From NCBI RefSeq assembly GCF_002843385.1, contig NZ_MVDE01000011.1, forward strand, positions 62,001 through 126,000: DNA of 64,000 bases, given 5' to 3'. Below, in pieces: positions 26,269-34,223 of the stretch; positions within the stretch are counted from its first letter, which is position 1; every line of letters starts with the position of its first letter. This DNA is from Labilibaculum manganireducens (GTDB lineage: Bacteria > Bacteroidota > Bacteroidia > Bacteroidales > Marinifilaceae). A model generated the notes under the pieces. The model did not search any database and had not been told where the DNA came from. It saw only the letters and a program-made list of their open reading frames with translations. A program made the position numbers and the translations under genes.

Positions 26269-27543
26269 ATGGCAGATTATACAAAAATGTGGACTGATCT
26301 TGGCTTAAACCTTGATAATCATGATGCTTTACTGGAGAATTTAGGTGGCGCGTACCAATCCATTTTCATGTCGCAGGAACATCGTCCGGAAGGAATGGGA
26401 TATTTCGATTTTGTGATGAGCGAAGCTCACGGGTTAAGAATTCAGGAGTTGCGTGATGAGCAGGAGGCAGGGCGAAAAATAATTGGTTCTTTTTGCGTTT
26501 TTGTACCTGAAGAGCTTGTACTTGCAGCAGGTTGCACATCTGTAGGATTGTGTGCCGGAGCTGATTTTGCTCAGGAAGAAGTTGAGAAGGTACTGCCTCG
26601 TAATACTTGTTCGTTAATCAAATCATTCTTTGGTTTCAAATTAGGTAAGGTTTGTCCATATATGGAAGTTTCAGACCTTATTGTAGGGGAAAATACCTGC
26701 GATGGAAAGAAAAAATCATTCGAGATATTTAGTCAGATGGTGCCAAATTTCTTTCAAATGGATCTTCCTCAAAACAAGGCTCCAATGGCAAGAAAATTAT
26801 TAAAGCATGAATATGAGGCTTTTATTGCTAAGTTAGAGGAAATGACAGGCAAAAGAATCGGTTTGGAAGATTTAAAACAAGGAATTGCTGCTGTAAATGC
26901 AAAGCGAAATGCATTAGCCCGTCTGTCTAAACTTCGCATGGCCAATCCAAGTCCAATTTCCGGATTAGATGCTTTATTAATCAACCAAATTGCTTTTTTG
27001 GATAATCCGGTTCGTTTTACTGAGAAAGTAAACGTTTTATGTGATGAACTGGAATTGCTGGTAAAAGAAAAGAAAGGCGTAAAAGTTGAAAACGCTCCCC
27101 GTGTAGTTATTTCCGGTTGTCCTATGGCAATTCCAAATTGGAAAGTTCCTGCTGTAATCGAAGCTGCAGGTGCTGTAATTGTTGGCGAAGAATCATGTAT
27201 TGGTGAGCGAGGTCAGCGAAATACAACCGACGCTTCTGCAGATACAATTGATGGCCTTATTGATGCTGTTGTTGATCGTTATTTTAAAATTGATTGTGCA
27301 GTATTTACACCAAATCAGGAGCGCGTAGAGCACATCAAAGAAATGGCTGAAAATACAAATGCCGACGGTGTGATTCATTACGGACTTCAATTCTGTCAGC
27401 CTTATATTATGGAATCTTTCTCTGTTGAAAAAACCTTGGAAAAAGATGGTGTTTCCGTATTGAGACTTGAGACAGATTACAGTCAGGAAGATATGGGACA
27501 ATTGTCAACTCGTGTAGAAGCATTTGTTGAAATAATAAAATAA
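26269..27543 (+). CDS. Double-cubane-cluster anaerobic reductase (2-hydroxyacyl-CoA dehydratase family)
   Basis: 424 residues of the HgdB/BcrC-like family. Cysteines expected to hold iron-sulfur clusters appear in VLAAGCTSVGLCAGADF, PRNTCSLIKS, GKVCPYMEVSD and ENTCDGKKKSFE, with later VISGCPMAIPNWKV, EESCIGERG and LQFCQPYIMES. A single polypeptide of this size next to an activator ATPase matches the double-cubane cluster protein (DCCP) system, in which ATP hydrolysis drives electrons at very low potential onto small substrates. The physiological substrate is not known. These clusters are oxygen-sensitive, so the gene implies anaerobic growth. Confidence 0.88.
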   Translation: MADYTKMWTDLGLNLDNHDALLENLGGAYQSIFMSQEHRPEGMGYFDFVMSEAHGLRIQELRDEQEAGRKIIGSFCVFVPEELVLAAGCTSVGLCAGADFAQEEVEKVLPRNTCSLIKSFFGFKLGKVCPYMEVSDLIVGENTCDGKKKSFEIFSQMVPNFFQMDLPQNKAPMARKLLKHEYEAFIAKLEEMTGKRIGLEDLKQGIAAVNAKRNALARLSKLRMANPSPISGLDALLINQIAFLDNPVRFTEKVNVLCDELELLVKEKKGVKVENAPRVVISGCPMAIPNWKVPAVIEAAGAVIVGEESCIGERGQRNTTDASADTIDGLIDAVVDRYFKIDCAVFTPNQERVEHIKEMAENTNADGVIHYGLQFCQPYIMESFSVEKTLEKDGVSVLRLETDYSQEDMGQLSTRVEAFVEIIK

Positions 27544-27559
27544 ATAGAATTGAAATATA

Positions 27560-27596
27560 AAAACTGAGAGGGCTGCAGCATTCTCAGTTTTTTTTA
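27560..27596 (+). terminator. Hairpin terminator between the double-cubane reductase and its activator
   Basis: AAAACTGAGA pairs with TCTCAGTTTT across a 12-base loop and is followed by an eight-base T tract. It lies inside what would otherwise be a two-gene operon and could lower activator expression relative to the reductase. Confidence 0.85.
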
Positions 27597-27629
27597 TTTG
27601 CATCAGAAATAAGATACAATATTATTGGA

Positions 27630-28376
27630 ATGAGACATGCCGGAATAGATATTGGCTCCAGAAGCATAGAGTTGGTTGTGATTGAAGACGGAGAGGTTGT
27701 TGTGAGCAGGCAGTCCGAATCTGGTTACAATCCGGTGGAGCGTGTTCAGGAATTAATTGCTGATATTTCGTTCGATAAAGTGATGGCCACAGGTTATGGC
27801 CGCGCAAGTCTTGAGATTGCCTTCGATTATCCGACCATAACGGAAATTAAGGCATATGGAACAGGAGCGGCGACATTGCATCCAGGTGTTCGGGGAATTC
27901 TTGATATTGGAGGGCAGGATACCAAGGTTATTTCTTTGAATGAAAATGGAAAAGTGTTTAAGTTTGAGATGAATGATAAATGTGCTGCAGGTACCGGTAA
28001 ATTTCTTGAATTGATGGCAGTAAGTCTTGGTTATCAGCAAAGCACCCTTGGTTTGGAAGCATTAAAAGGACAGGAGGGAATAGAAATTAACAGCATGTGT
28101 GCCGTATTTGCAGAGTCGGAGGTTACTTCTCTTTTGGCGAAAGGTTGTCTGCGGGCTGATATTGCATTGGCTGTTCATCAATCGGTGTGCCGCCGTGCTG
28201 TTGGAATGATTAAACGTCAGGATTTAAAAACTCCAATTTTATTTGCCGGTGGTGTTGCAAATAATGCATGTATGATACATCTCTTGAAACAGACTTTTGG
28301 AGATGATCTGATTGTTCCAACATCTCCTCAGTTTGTAGGTGCATACGGAGCTGCCGTTTTGGCAGGATTTTTATAA
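27630..28376 (+). CDS. ATP-dependent activator (archerase) of the double-cubane reductase
   Basis: 248-residue ASKHA-fold ATPase of the BadF/BadG/HgdC family. It has the phosphate-1 motif GIDIGSRSIELVVIE, ILDIGGQDTKVI, the cluster-binding cysteine in NDKCAAGTGKFLE and a second in SMCAVFAESEV, and adenosine motif LFAGGVANNACM. A homodimer holds one [4Fe-4S] cluster between subunits and injects single electrons into the reductase on ATP hydrolysis. Pairing with the gene just upstream defines a complete two-component system. Length and motifs are normal. Confidence 0.93.
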   Translation: MRHAGIDIGSRSIELVVIEDGEVVVSRQSESGYNPVERVQELIADISFDKVMATGYGRASLEIAFDYPTITEIKAYGTGAATLHPGVRGILDIGGQDTKVISLNENGKVFKFEMNDKCAAGTGKFLELMAVSLGYQQSTLGLEALKGQEGIEINSMCAVFAESEVTSLLAKGCLRADIALAVHQSVCRRAVGMIKRQDLKTPILFAGGVANNACMIHLLKQTFGDDLIVPTSPQFVGAYGAAVLAGFL

Positions 28377-28385
28377 AAAACAAGA

Positions 28386-28405
28386 AAACCACCTGCAGGT
28401 GGTTT
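28386..28405. terminator. Palindromic hairpin between convergent genes
   Basis: AAACCACCTGCAGGTGGTTT is self-complementary over 20 bases. It sits between the activator stop and the convergent TerB-like gene, with only short T or A flanks, so terminator function is plausible but weak. Confidence 0.5.
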
Positions 28406-28429
28406 ATGCAATTATTTGAAACAATGGAA

Positions 28430-28828
28430 TTACCTGTATTCCTTTTTTTTGAATTGTTTTAGTTTATCAATGTCACGTTGAAATCTTTCCATTAAATCTT
28501 CCGAAAAAGAATTAATCAATTTGTGTTCCTTTGCTGTCATTCCATCAGAGGCATCAGCAACAATCTTCATGGCGGTAATGAATTCATCGTATTGCGGAGC
28601 CGGGCCATATACATGACAAAAATTAATCACCTTGTTATAGATTTCTTCAACTGAAGAGTTGTGCGACTCCTCAAACTCAAACGACCATAATATTTCAGAG
28701 CCAAGCGCATGATTCTTCAACAGCTGCGTAAGAGCTTCCTTTTCTTCTTTCTTAATCACTCCATCTGCTTTTGCCAGTGCATAAAGCAATTCTCCAAATA
28801 CTTCGTATAATTTTTCTTCCTTTTTCAT
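28430..28828 (-). CDS. TerB-like helical protein
   Basis: 132 residues from ATG 28828, preferred over 28861 because the family starts at MKKEEKLYEVFGELLYALA. The pattern of two similar helical halves fits the TerB/DjlA-like fold: ALAKADGVIKKEEKEALTQL and later VADASDGMTAKEHKLINSF, each with an Asp-Gly-x-x loop before a Glu-rich helix. TerB domains bind metals or partner proteins and occur far beyond tellurite resistance, so no such phenotype should be assumed. Cytoplasmic; no partner genes nearby. Confidence 0.7.
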   Translation of the reverse strand: MKKEEKLYEVFGELLYALAKADGVIKKEEKEALTQLLKNHALGSEILWSFEFEESHNSSVEEIYNKVINFCHVYGPAPQYDEFITAMKIVADASDGMTAKEHKLINSFSEDLMERFQRDIDKLKQFKKKEYR

Positions 28829-28861
28829 GGCATATCTTTTAAGGTAGATACCAAATTTCAC

Positions 28862-29495
28862 AAATTGTCCATACCCTAAGTTACTACAATTGAGTGAGAA
28901 ACTTATACAAAATGGGGAAGTCTGATTGCTGTGAATGCCATTTTAAAATCAACATCAAGCCTGTGCAGATAAAGATTGCTTTAAATACTAAGCCAAATAA
29001 TCGCCAGAACTTACAAACAGGTTGGCATATAAGCCTATCGCTGCAAGTTGCTATCCTTAAGTTAAGATCATGGGAATCTGGCTAGTCAATTTGTTTTTAC
29101 TGATGCTGTTTTCTATATATTAGGCTGCTTAGATTCCATTCGGGGATTATAAACTTATTGGCAGATGGCTTATATTGTTATGCGATTCATTAATATAGCT
29201 TTACAGATAATCTAAATTCATTATCGGATCATTTAAATAAGAAAGCAGATCATTAATATTACTATACCGATCAAATAAATAATATAGAAGATTGGATCTT
29301 TATGCTGTTATAGTTGATCGGATTGGCTTTAAATATGATCTGAATTGTAATTTTTATGATTTGACTCTATCTAAAGATGATCTGGCAGATGATTTAGCTG
29401 AGCGGATTGATAATGTATGTAATCTTTACACTTAAAAACAGATGAGTTTGCTGACTGTTTTAGCCATAATGCCGGAAAATCACAACAGGGCAAAC
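28862..29495. other. 634-bp intergenic stretch, GATC-rich, possibly decayed sequence
   Basis: No convincing gene is seen. A 63-codon frame at 28894-29085 has unlikely composition. At 29283-29435 (plus) there is a stop-free stretch of 50 codons ending in a protein-like segment (DLTLSKDDLADDLAERIDN) without an ATG; it could be a gene remnant. Seven GATC tetramers fall within 29221-29400, far more than expected for this base composition. No hairpin terminator or promoter box was assigned. Confidence 0.4.
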
Positions 29496-30242
29496 TTAAA
29501 GTTGATCTGAATCTGTTTTTTTGTGATTGCGATTATTATTTTTACGACGGATGAATTCACTTGTGTATCCCTGGTATCGATTAGGATCATTCCGAAACAG
29601 ATATTTTCCTGCACAACAAACTTCATCTACCAATTGCTTCAGGTAGATATAGGCTTTATCGCGAAATAGTTTCGATTCGTTGCCTTGCATTCGCAGGCAA
29701 TTTAGTTTGGCAAAACGATCGGCAGCCTGTTCCGACAGGGTTTTGGCTAAATTTAATTTATTTAAATCGAAATCAATCGGAATAAGCAAATCCTGGTATT
29801 TCATCCCTAATATCGATAAGTCGTAAAGATCCTGAATTAAAACTGTGTGTTTTTTTCGTTTGTAACCGGACTTTACCAGTGGCAGCAGTTTCGGTTTATT
29901 GCGAAAAGCATAGCGGAATGAATACAGTAGTTCATCCTGCAAGACACAGGCTTGCTTCGATGTAATTTCCCATTTTTGTTGTATTTCCGAAACGGTATTT
30001 TTTTCCTCTATCCAATGGGTTTGAGCCGATCGCAATGTTTGAGCTCTAAGTCTGAGATCAGCACTTATGTCAGCAGACATTCCAATATTCATTAATTGCA
30101 TTTGATCTTTGATACACCAAAGGGCCAAATTCTCGGCCTCTTGTAAATAAATATCAACAGGAATGGCAATTTTAACGATGTCCCGATTGGATATCGCCCG
30201 AATAGTATCTGAAATGTTTGTCAACTCAACTGTTTGATCCAT
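29496..30242 (-). CDS. Unrecognised 248-residue protein
   Basis: It starts at ATG 30242 with MDQTVELTNISDTIRAI. The protein is soluble and largely helical, with a basic middle (VKSGYKRKKHTVLIQDLYDL) and a very polar tail (FIRRKNNNRNHKKTDSDQL). The segment AYIYLKQLVDEVCCAGKYLF has paired cysteines. No signal peptide, membrane helix or known domain is visible. It is separated by about 90 bases from the HEAT-like gene upstream on the same strand. The intact length and normal codon use argue for a real gene. Confidence 0.6.
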   Translation of the reverse strand: MDQTVELTNISDTIRAISNRDIVKIAIPVDIYLQEAENLALWCIKDQMQLMNIGMSADISADLRLRAQTLRSAQTHWIEEKNTVSEIQQKWEITSKQACVLQDELLYSFRYAFRNKPKLLPLVKSGYKRKKHTVLIQDLYDLSILGMKYQDLLIPIDFDLNKLNLAKTLSEQAADRFAKLNCLRMQGNESKLFRDKAYIYLKQLVDEVCCAGKYLFRNDPNRYQGYTSEFIRRKNNNRNHKKTDSDQL

Positions 30243-30335
30243 CTTTTAATAAATTTAAATTCGTTTTAAATCAGTAGAATTTAAACTTAACAAAAAAACA
30301 ATTGCGATGCAGTATATTGGCCTGGAAAAGATTAA

Positions 30336-30851
30336 TTATTTTACAGTAGAAATAGCTTTCAGGATTTTTCGGGCACGGGAACAGTAGCCTGCACTTCCAT
30401 TTTCCATTTGCTCTTCGATCACAAGAGCTAATTCATTTTGTATATCCGGTTCTTGTAAAGAAAAATTGTATAGAATTTGCATGGCATACACCTTAATTGC
30501 AATGGCTGATGTGCTGGAAATCAAAGCATCGAAGCAGTAATTGATAAAATCACCGGATACATTGCCTGGAAGAGGTTCTAAACTAATCAGTTTTAAATAT
30601 TGCCTTAATTTGCTTTCGTTGGAAAGAGTAGGGACTAGCTCAATCATTTGAGGCAGATACAGGCGAACCAGATCAGGAGCAATATCATAAATCTTATCTA
30701 AAATCCATGTTGCCCGCCAGGAATGTTTCTCATTGCTGATACAAATATCCCACAGTTCGTTTATATACATGGGATTCTCTGCGATACTTTGAGCAACCAA
30801 TCTGGCTTCCTCTTTTGCCGGAAAAGGGTCGAGTAGTTTTTTAAGTTCCAT
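30336..30851 (-). CDS. HEAT-like alpha-helical protein of unknown function
   Basis: 171 residues from ATG 30851. The frame extends upstream to 31019, but that part overlaps the dehydratase gene and is low-complexity shadow, whereas MELKKLLDPFPAKEEARLVA is a natural N-terminus. Repeated helical pairs with regular Leu and Ile spacing (ATWILDKIYDIAPDLVRLYL, IKVYAMQILYNFS) suggest a HEAT/ARM-like solenoid. Relatives in Bacteroidota are sometimes labelled adenylosuccinate lyase, but no lyase motif is present. It lies 23 bases downstream of the PLP enzyme on the same strand and may be cotranscribed. Confidence 0.65.
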   Translation of the reverse strand: MELKKLLDPFPAKEEARLVAQSIAENPMYINELWDICISNEKHSWRATWILDKIYDIAPDLVRLYLPQMIELVPTLSNESKLRQYLKLISLEPLPGNVSGDFINYCFDALISSTSAIAIKVYAMQILYNFSLQEPDIQNELALVIEEQMENGSAGYCSRARKILKAISTVK

Positions 30852-30874
30852 TGAATTTAGAATTATTGGTTTCC

Positions 30875-31816
30875 TTAAAACGGCAACCTGCTTAACTCCA
30901 CATTTCCGCCCGAAAGAATAATTCCAACTTTTTGGCCTTTGTACCTTTTCTTTTCTTTTATTAAAGCAGCAAGAGCGACTGCACTCGATGGTTCTGCAAT
31001 GTTTTTCATTCGCTCCCAAATCAGCCTCATTGCTGCAATTATTTCTTTTTCTTCCACTCTGATAATCTCTTCAACATGTTCCTTAATAATTGGAAATGTT
31101 TTATCTCCCAATGAGGTTAGCAGACCATCTGCAATGGTTTGAGGATTGGTTTGCGGAACAATTTCACCTTTTTGCAGGGATTGCCAGGCATCATCAGCGC
31201 CCATAGGTTCACCAGCTATTATTTTTGTGTTTGGCGAAAAATAATGTGCAGCTAAAGCTGTACCGGATAGTAAACCTCCGCCACCAACAGGAGCGAAAAT
31301 TGCATCCAAATCATCATGATCTTCAATCAATTCCATTGCTGCAGTTGCTTGTCCTTCAATTACCTGATAATCATTGTAGGGATGCAAAAAAACTGCACCG
31401 GTTTTATTGACAACTTCGTTTAAGGTAGTTTCTCTTGCCTCAAGAGTCGGTATGCATTCAATAATTTCGCCGCCATATCCTTTTACAGCTGTTTTCTTTA
31501 TTTCCGGAGCATTCGAAGGCATTACAATGTACGCTTTAATGCCTTGCACTTTAGCAGCAAGCGCTATTGCCTGGGCAAAATTACCCGATGAATGAGTGGC
31601 AACTCCAAATTCTTTCTCTGTTTCTGATAGTTGAAGAATAGCATTTGTAGCCCCCCGCATTTTGAATGCGCCCATTTTCTGAAAATTTTCACATTTAAAA
31701 TAGATATCAGCTCCAACAATTTGGTTGATGAGTTGAGAGCTCATAACAGGTGTTCGATGAATGAATTCTTGAATTCTTGTGTGTGTTTCCTGTAAACTTT
31801 CTTTGGTGATAATCAT
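30875..31816 (-). CDS. PLP-dependent serine/threonine dehydratase or racemase (fold type II)
   Basis: 313 residues with the PLP lysine in KMGAFKMRGATNA, THSSGNFAQAIALAA, the phosphate-binding loop APVGGGGLLSGTALAA and a C-terminal ILSGGNVEL. This matches the serine racemase / catabolic threonine dehydratase group, which deaminates threonine or serine to the 2-oxo acid and ammonia or interconverts enantiomers. There is no C-terminal regulatory ACT-like domain, so it is the short, non-biosynthetic type. Dehydratase versus racemase cannot be settled here. It lies 89 bases downstream of hemL, across a hairpin. Confidence 0.9.
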   Translation of the reverse strand: MIITKESLQETHTRIQEFIHRTPVMSSQLINQIVGADIYFKCENFQKMGAFKMRGATNAILQLSETEKEFGVATHSSGNFAQAIALAAKVQGIKAYIVMPSNAPEIKKTAVKGYGGEIIECIPTLEARETTLNEVVNKTGAVFLHPYNDYQVIEGQATAAMELIEDHDDLDAIFAPVGGGGLLSGTALAAHYFSPNTKIIAGEPMGADDAWQSLQKGEIVPQTNPQTIADGLLTSLGDKTFPIIKEHVEEIIRVEEKEIIAAMRLIWERMKNIAEPSSAVALAALIKEKKRYKGQKVGIILSGGNVELSRLPF

Positions 31817-31840
31817 TTCGCTGGAGTTTTTGGTTTGTAA

Positions 31841-31868
31841 TTGTAACCCGACTTTAATCGGGTTACAA
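31841..31868. repeat. Hairpin between hemL and the PLP enzyme
   Basis: TTGTAACCCGA pairs with TCGGGTTACAA over 11 bp with a 6-base loop. No T tract follows on the minus strand, so this is a hairpin or dispersed palindrome rather than a clear terminator of hemL. Confidence 0.5.
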
Positions 31869-31905
31869 AGGAATTTGAACCTTAAAGTGAAATTATCTCT
31901 TACAT

Positions 31906-33198
31906 CTATTTCATCGCTTCAAGTGAATCTTTTGCAGCTTGAATGGTCTTGTCAAGCATTTCATAAGTTAATGAATTAGATAGGAAATAACTTTCGAATG
32001 ATGATGGAGGAAGGTAAATTCCTCTTTTCAACATTTCGTGAAAGAATTTAGGGAATTTGTCGTTATTAGCGGTTGCAGCAGTTTCAAAATCTATTACATC
32101 GATATCCGTAAAGAAAACACTGATCATGGAGCCACAACGGTTAATTTTGTAAGCGAACCCCGATTCCGAAAGCACCTTATCCAATCCTTTGTGAAGATAT
32201 TCTGTTTTATCCGCAAGTTCAGTGAAGTAGTGAGGGTTCTCGTTAAGCTCTTTTAACAGGGTTAATCCTGCAATCATAGCAATAGGGTTACCCGATAAGG
32301 TTCCTGCCTGATAAACTGGACCAACAGGCGAAACGACCTTCATAATTTCATCGGGTCCGGCATAAGCTCCTACAGGCATTCCACCACCAATAACTTTACC
32401 GAAAGTTACCAAATCGGCTTTAACGCCAAAATATTCCTGAGCACCGCCTTTGCCCAAACGAAAACCAGACATTACCTCGTCGAAAATCAATAGAATTCCT
32501 TCTTTGTCACATAATTCGCGTAAATCTTCCAGAAAACCTTTTTTAGGAAGCACACAGCCCATGTTTCCAGCAATTGCTTCTACTATTACAGCGGCAATTT
32601 CACCTTTATTTTCTGCTGCTAATTGTTTTACGTCTTCAATGTTATTGTACTTGGCAGTTAGTGTGTCGTTTGCAGTGCCTGGAGTAACACCGGGTGAATT
32701 TGGCACCCCAAAGGTACTTGCTCCGCTGCCGGCTTTAATCAAAAATGAATCGGCATGACCGTGATAACAGCCTTCGAATTTGATAAATTTATTTCGGCCG
32801 GTATAACCTCTGGCAACACGAATGGCACTCATACATGCTTCGGTACCGGAATTAACCATTCTCACCTTATTAATATTTGGAACCATGTCCACAATTAATT
32901 TGGCAATTTCAATTTCCAGTTCAGTTGGAGCACCAAAGGATGTTGAATCTTCAACCTTTGCTTTGATGGCATCTATTACTTTTGGGTATGCATGTCCCAA
33001 AATCATGGGCCCCCACGATGAAATGTAATCGATGTACTCATTTCCGTCAACATCGGTAAGAATACTTCCTTTTGCTTTTTTGATAAAGACAGGAGTTCCG
33101 CCAACAGATTTAAATGCTCTAACCGGTGAGTTTACACCTCCTGGAATGTATTTGTTGGCCTCTGTAAATAATTCGGAACTTCTTTTGTATTGATGCAT
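31906..33198 (-). CDS. hemL: Glutamate-1-semialdehyde 2,1-aminomutase
   Basis: PLP/PMP enzyme that turns glutamate-1-semialdehyde into 5-aminolevulinate, the step after HemA. In 430 residues are [57 protein letters not shown] and the Schiff-base Lys in [16 protein letters not shown], all diagnostic. Gene order on the minus strand is hemD then hemL with 12 bases between, so both should share one transcript. With hemA, hemB, hemC and hemE on the other strand, the path from glutamyl-tRNA to coproporphyrinogen is complete. Confidence 0.98.
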   Translation of the reverse strand: MHQYKRSSELFTEANKYIPGGVNSPVRAFKSVGGTPVFIKKAKGSILTDVDGNEYIDYISSWGPMILGHAYPKVIDAIKAKVEDSTSFGAPTELEIEIAKLIVDMVPNINKVRMVNSGTEACMSAIRVARGYTGRNKFIKFEGCYHGHADSFLIKAGSGASTFGVPNSPGVTPGTANDTLTAKYNNIEDVKQLAAENKGEIAAVIVEAIAGNMGCVLPKKGFLEDLRELCDKEGILLIFDEVMSGFRLGKGGAQEYFGVKADLVTFGKVIGGGMPVGAYAGPDEIMKVVSPVGPVYQAGTLSGNPIAMIAGLTLLKELNENPHYFTELADKTEYLHKGLDKVLSESGFAYKINRCGSMISVFFTDIDVIDFETAATANNDKFPKFFHEMLKRGIYLPPSSFESYFLSNSLTYEMLDKTIQAAKDSLEAMK

Positions 33199-33210
33199 AT
33201 TGTATAGGTT

Positions 33211-33915
33211 TTATGAATTTAAGTAATTGTGACAAATTTCGAGTAAGGAATAAACGTTTGTATTTTCAGACATGACAACATGTTCGGAAAAATCCAGCAG
33301 TTTTACTGCGGTTGTACTTCCAATAGCAAAACAGGGAATAGTTTCGTTTATTTTGTATTTGCTGAAAAAACTATAAACAGCACTCGGACTGCAAAAACAA
33401 ATGGCATCAAAATCAGTAATAGTAACGTCCGGTTGATGCAAATTTGTTTGGTAGCACTCTATTTCCTCAAAATTAAATTCTTTTTCAGCCATAAAATCAG
33501 AAATGCTGTTTTGCCTTAAATTTCCTGAAAAATGAATGTAAGAGGAGGCGCTTTGTTTTTCAAGCAACTCAAGTAAAGATTGCGAGTTGTGTTGTTCCGG
33601 AAGTAAAGCGACTATTCCAATTTTGAACAGTTCTTCTGCTGTTTTTTCTCCAACAGCAAATACTTTTTTTTCTTCCAAAGCAATTAGCGAGCTTAGGTTT
33701 TCTGAAATACTCTTAACCGCATTCTGACTTGTGAAAATCCAATTTGATTCCGGTTTTGAATTAATCAGATCTGTCTTTTCTTTCGAAAGAGGCATGAGAT
33801 CAATTTGAATAAATGGCTTTGCGGTAACTTCCAGACCTAGTTTTTCAGCATACATTATGTGTTCAGAACTTAGAGATCTGGTAAAAAGAATATTTTTTTT
33901 ATCTGTTAAAGACAT
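33211..33915 (-). CDS. hemD: Uroporphyrinogen-III synthase
   Basis: 234 residues. HemD cyclises hydroxymethylbilane while inverting ring D. The family is poorly conserved, but the expected pattern is present: LFTRSLSSEHIMYAEKLGLE at the N-terminus, WIFTSQNAVKSI, VFAVGEKTAEELFKIG, and in the second lobe AICFCSPSAVYSFFSKY with CFAIGSTTAVKL. Position directly before hemL and close to the other hem genes supports the call strongly. A stretch of 167 bases separates it from the divergent relA. Confidence 0.9.
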   Translation of the reverse strand: MSLTDKKNILFTRSLSSEHIMYAEKLGLEVTAKPFIQIDLMPLSKEKTDLINSKPESNWIFTSQNAVKSISENLSSLIALEEKKVFAVGEKTAEELFKIGIVALLPEQHNSQSLLELLEKQSASSYIHFSGNLRQNSISDFMAEKEFNFEEIECYQTNLHQPDVTITDFDAICFCSPSAVYSFFSKYKINETIPCFAIGSTTAVKLLDFSEHVVMSENTNVYSLLEICHNYLNS

Positions 33916-34034
33916 AAATAAATTTCAAAATGATTTCTGATCGCAAGCTAACAAATTTAACAAATCAGACCATTTTTTATGCTCTTGAAATGTATTATTT
34001 TATCAATTGATTGAAAATTAGATCTTCAGAAGAG

Positions 34035-34042
34035 TATCTTTG
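34035..34042 (+). promoter_or_regulatory. Candidate -7 box of the RelA gene
   Basis: TATCTTTG matches TAnnTTTG. Transcription would begin near 34049, leaving about 175 bases before ATG 34224. Confidence 0.5.
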
Positions 34043-34223
34043 AATTATAAGAATTTGGAATCGTTAAAAAGTATTAACCTGCTTGCCATTCATTAATAGC
34101 TTTTATACTTTTAGTGTGCTTAAAAATGGGAGGAAATCATTGTTTCGAATACCGAAAGATCATGAAGAATCAGTTTTAATCAAAATTCAAAACAAAGCAA
34201 GACTTAAAATCAGAAAGATATTT

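Noticed and set aside
28430-28828. Tellurite resistance function for the TerB-like protein
   Set aside because: Only a TerB-like fold is suggested; no other ter genes are nearby.
28894-29085. 63-codon plus-strand frame in the gap before the 248-residue gene
   Set aside because: Composition is unlike the neighbouring proteins, no recognisable motif, no promoter or ribosome site.
30852-31019. N-terminal extension of the HEAT-like protein
   Set aside because: It overlaps the conserved C-terminus of the PLP enzyme in another frame and has shadow-type composition; ATG 30851 gives a natural start.
34083-34223. 47-residue N-terminal extension of RelA from TTG 34083
   Set aside because: No ATG and not expected in the family, although the open frame after the promoter leaves a small chance that it is translated.
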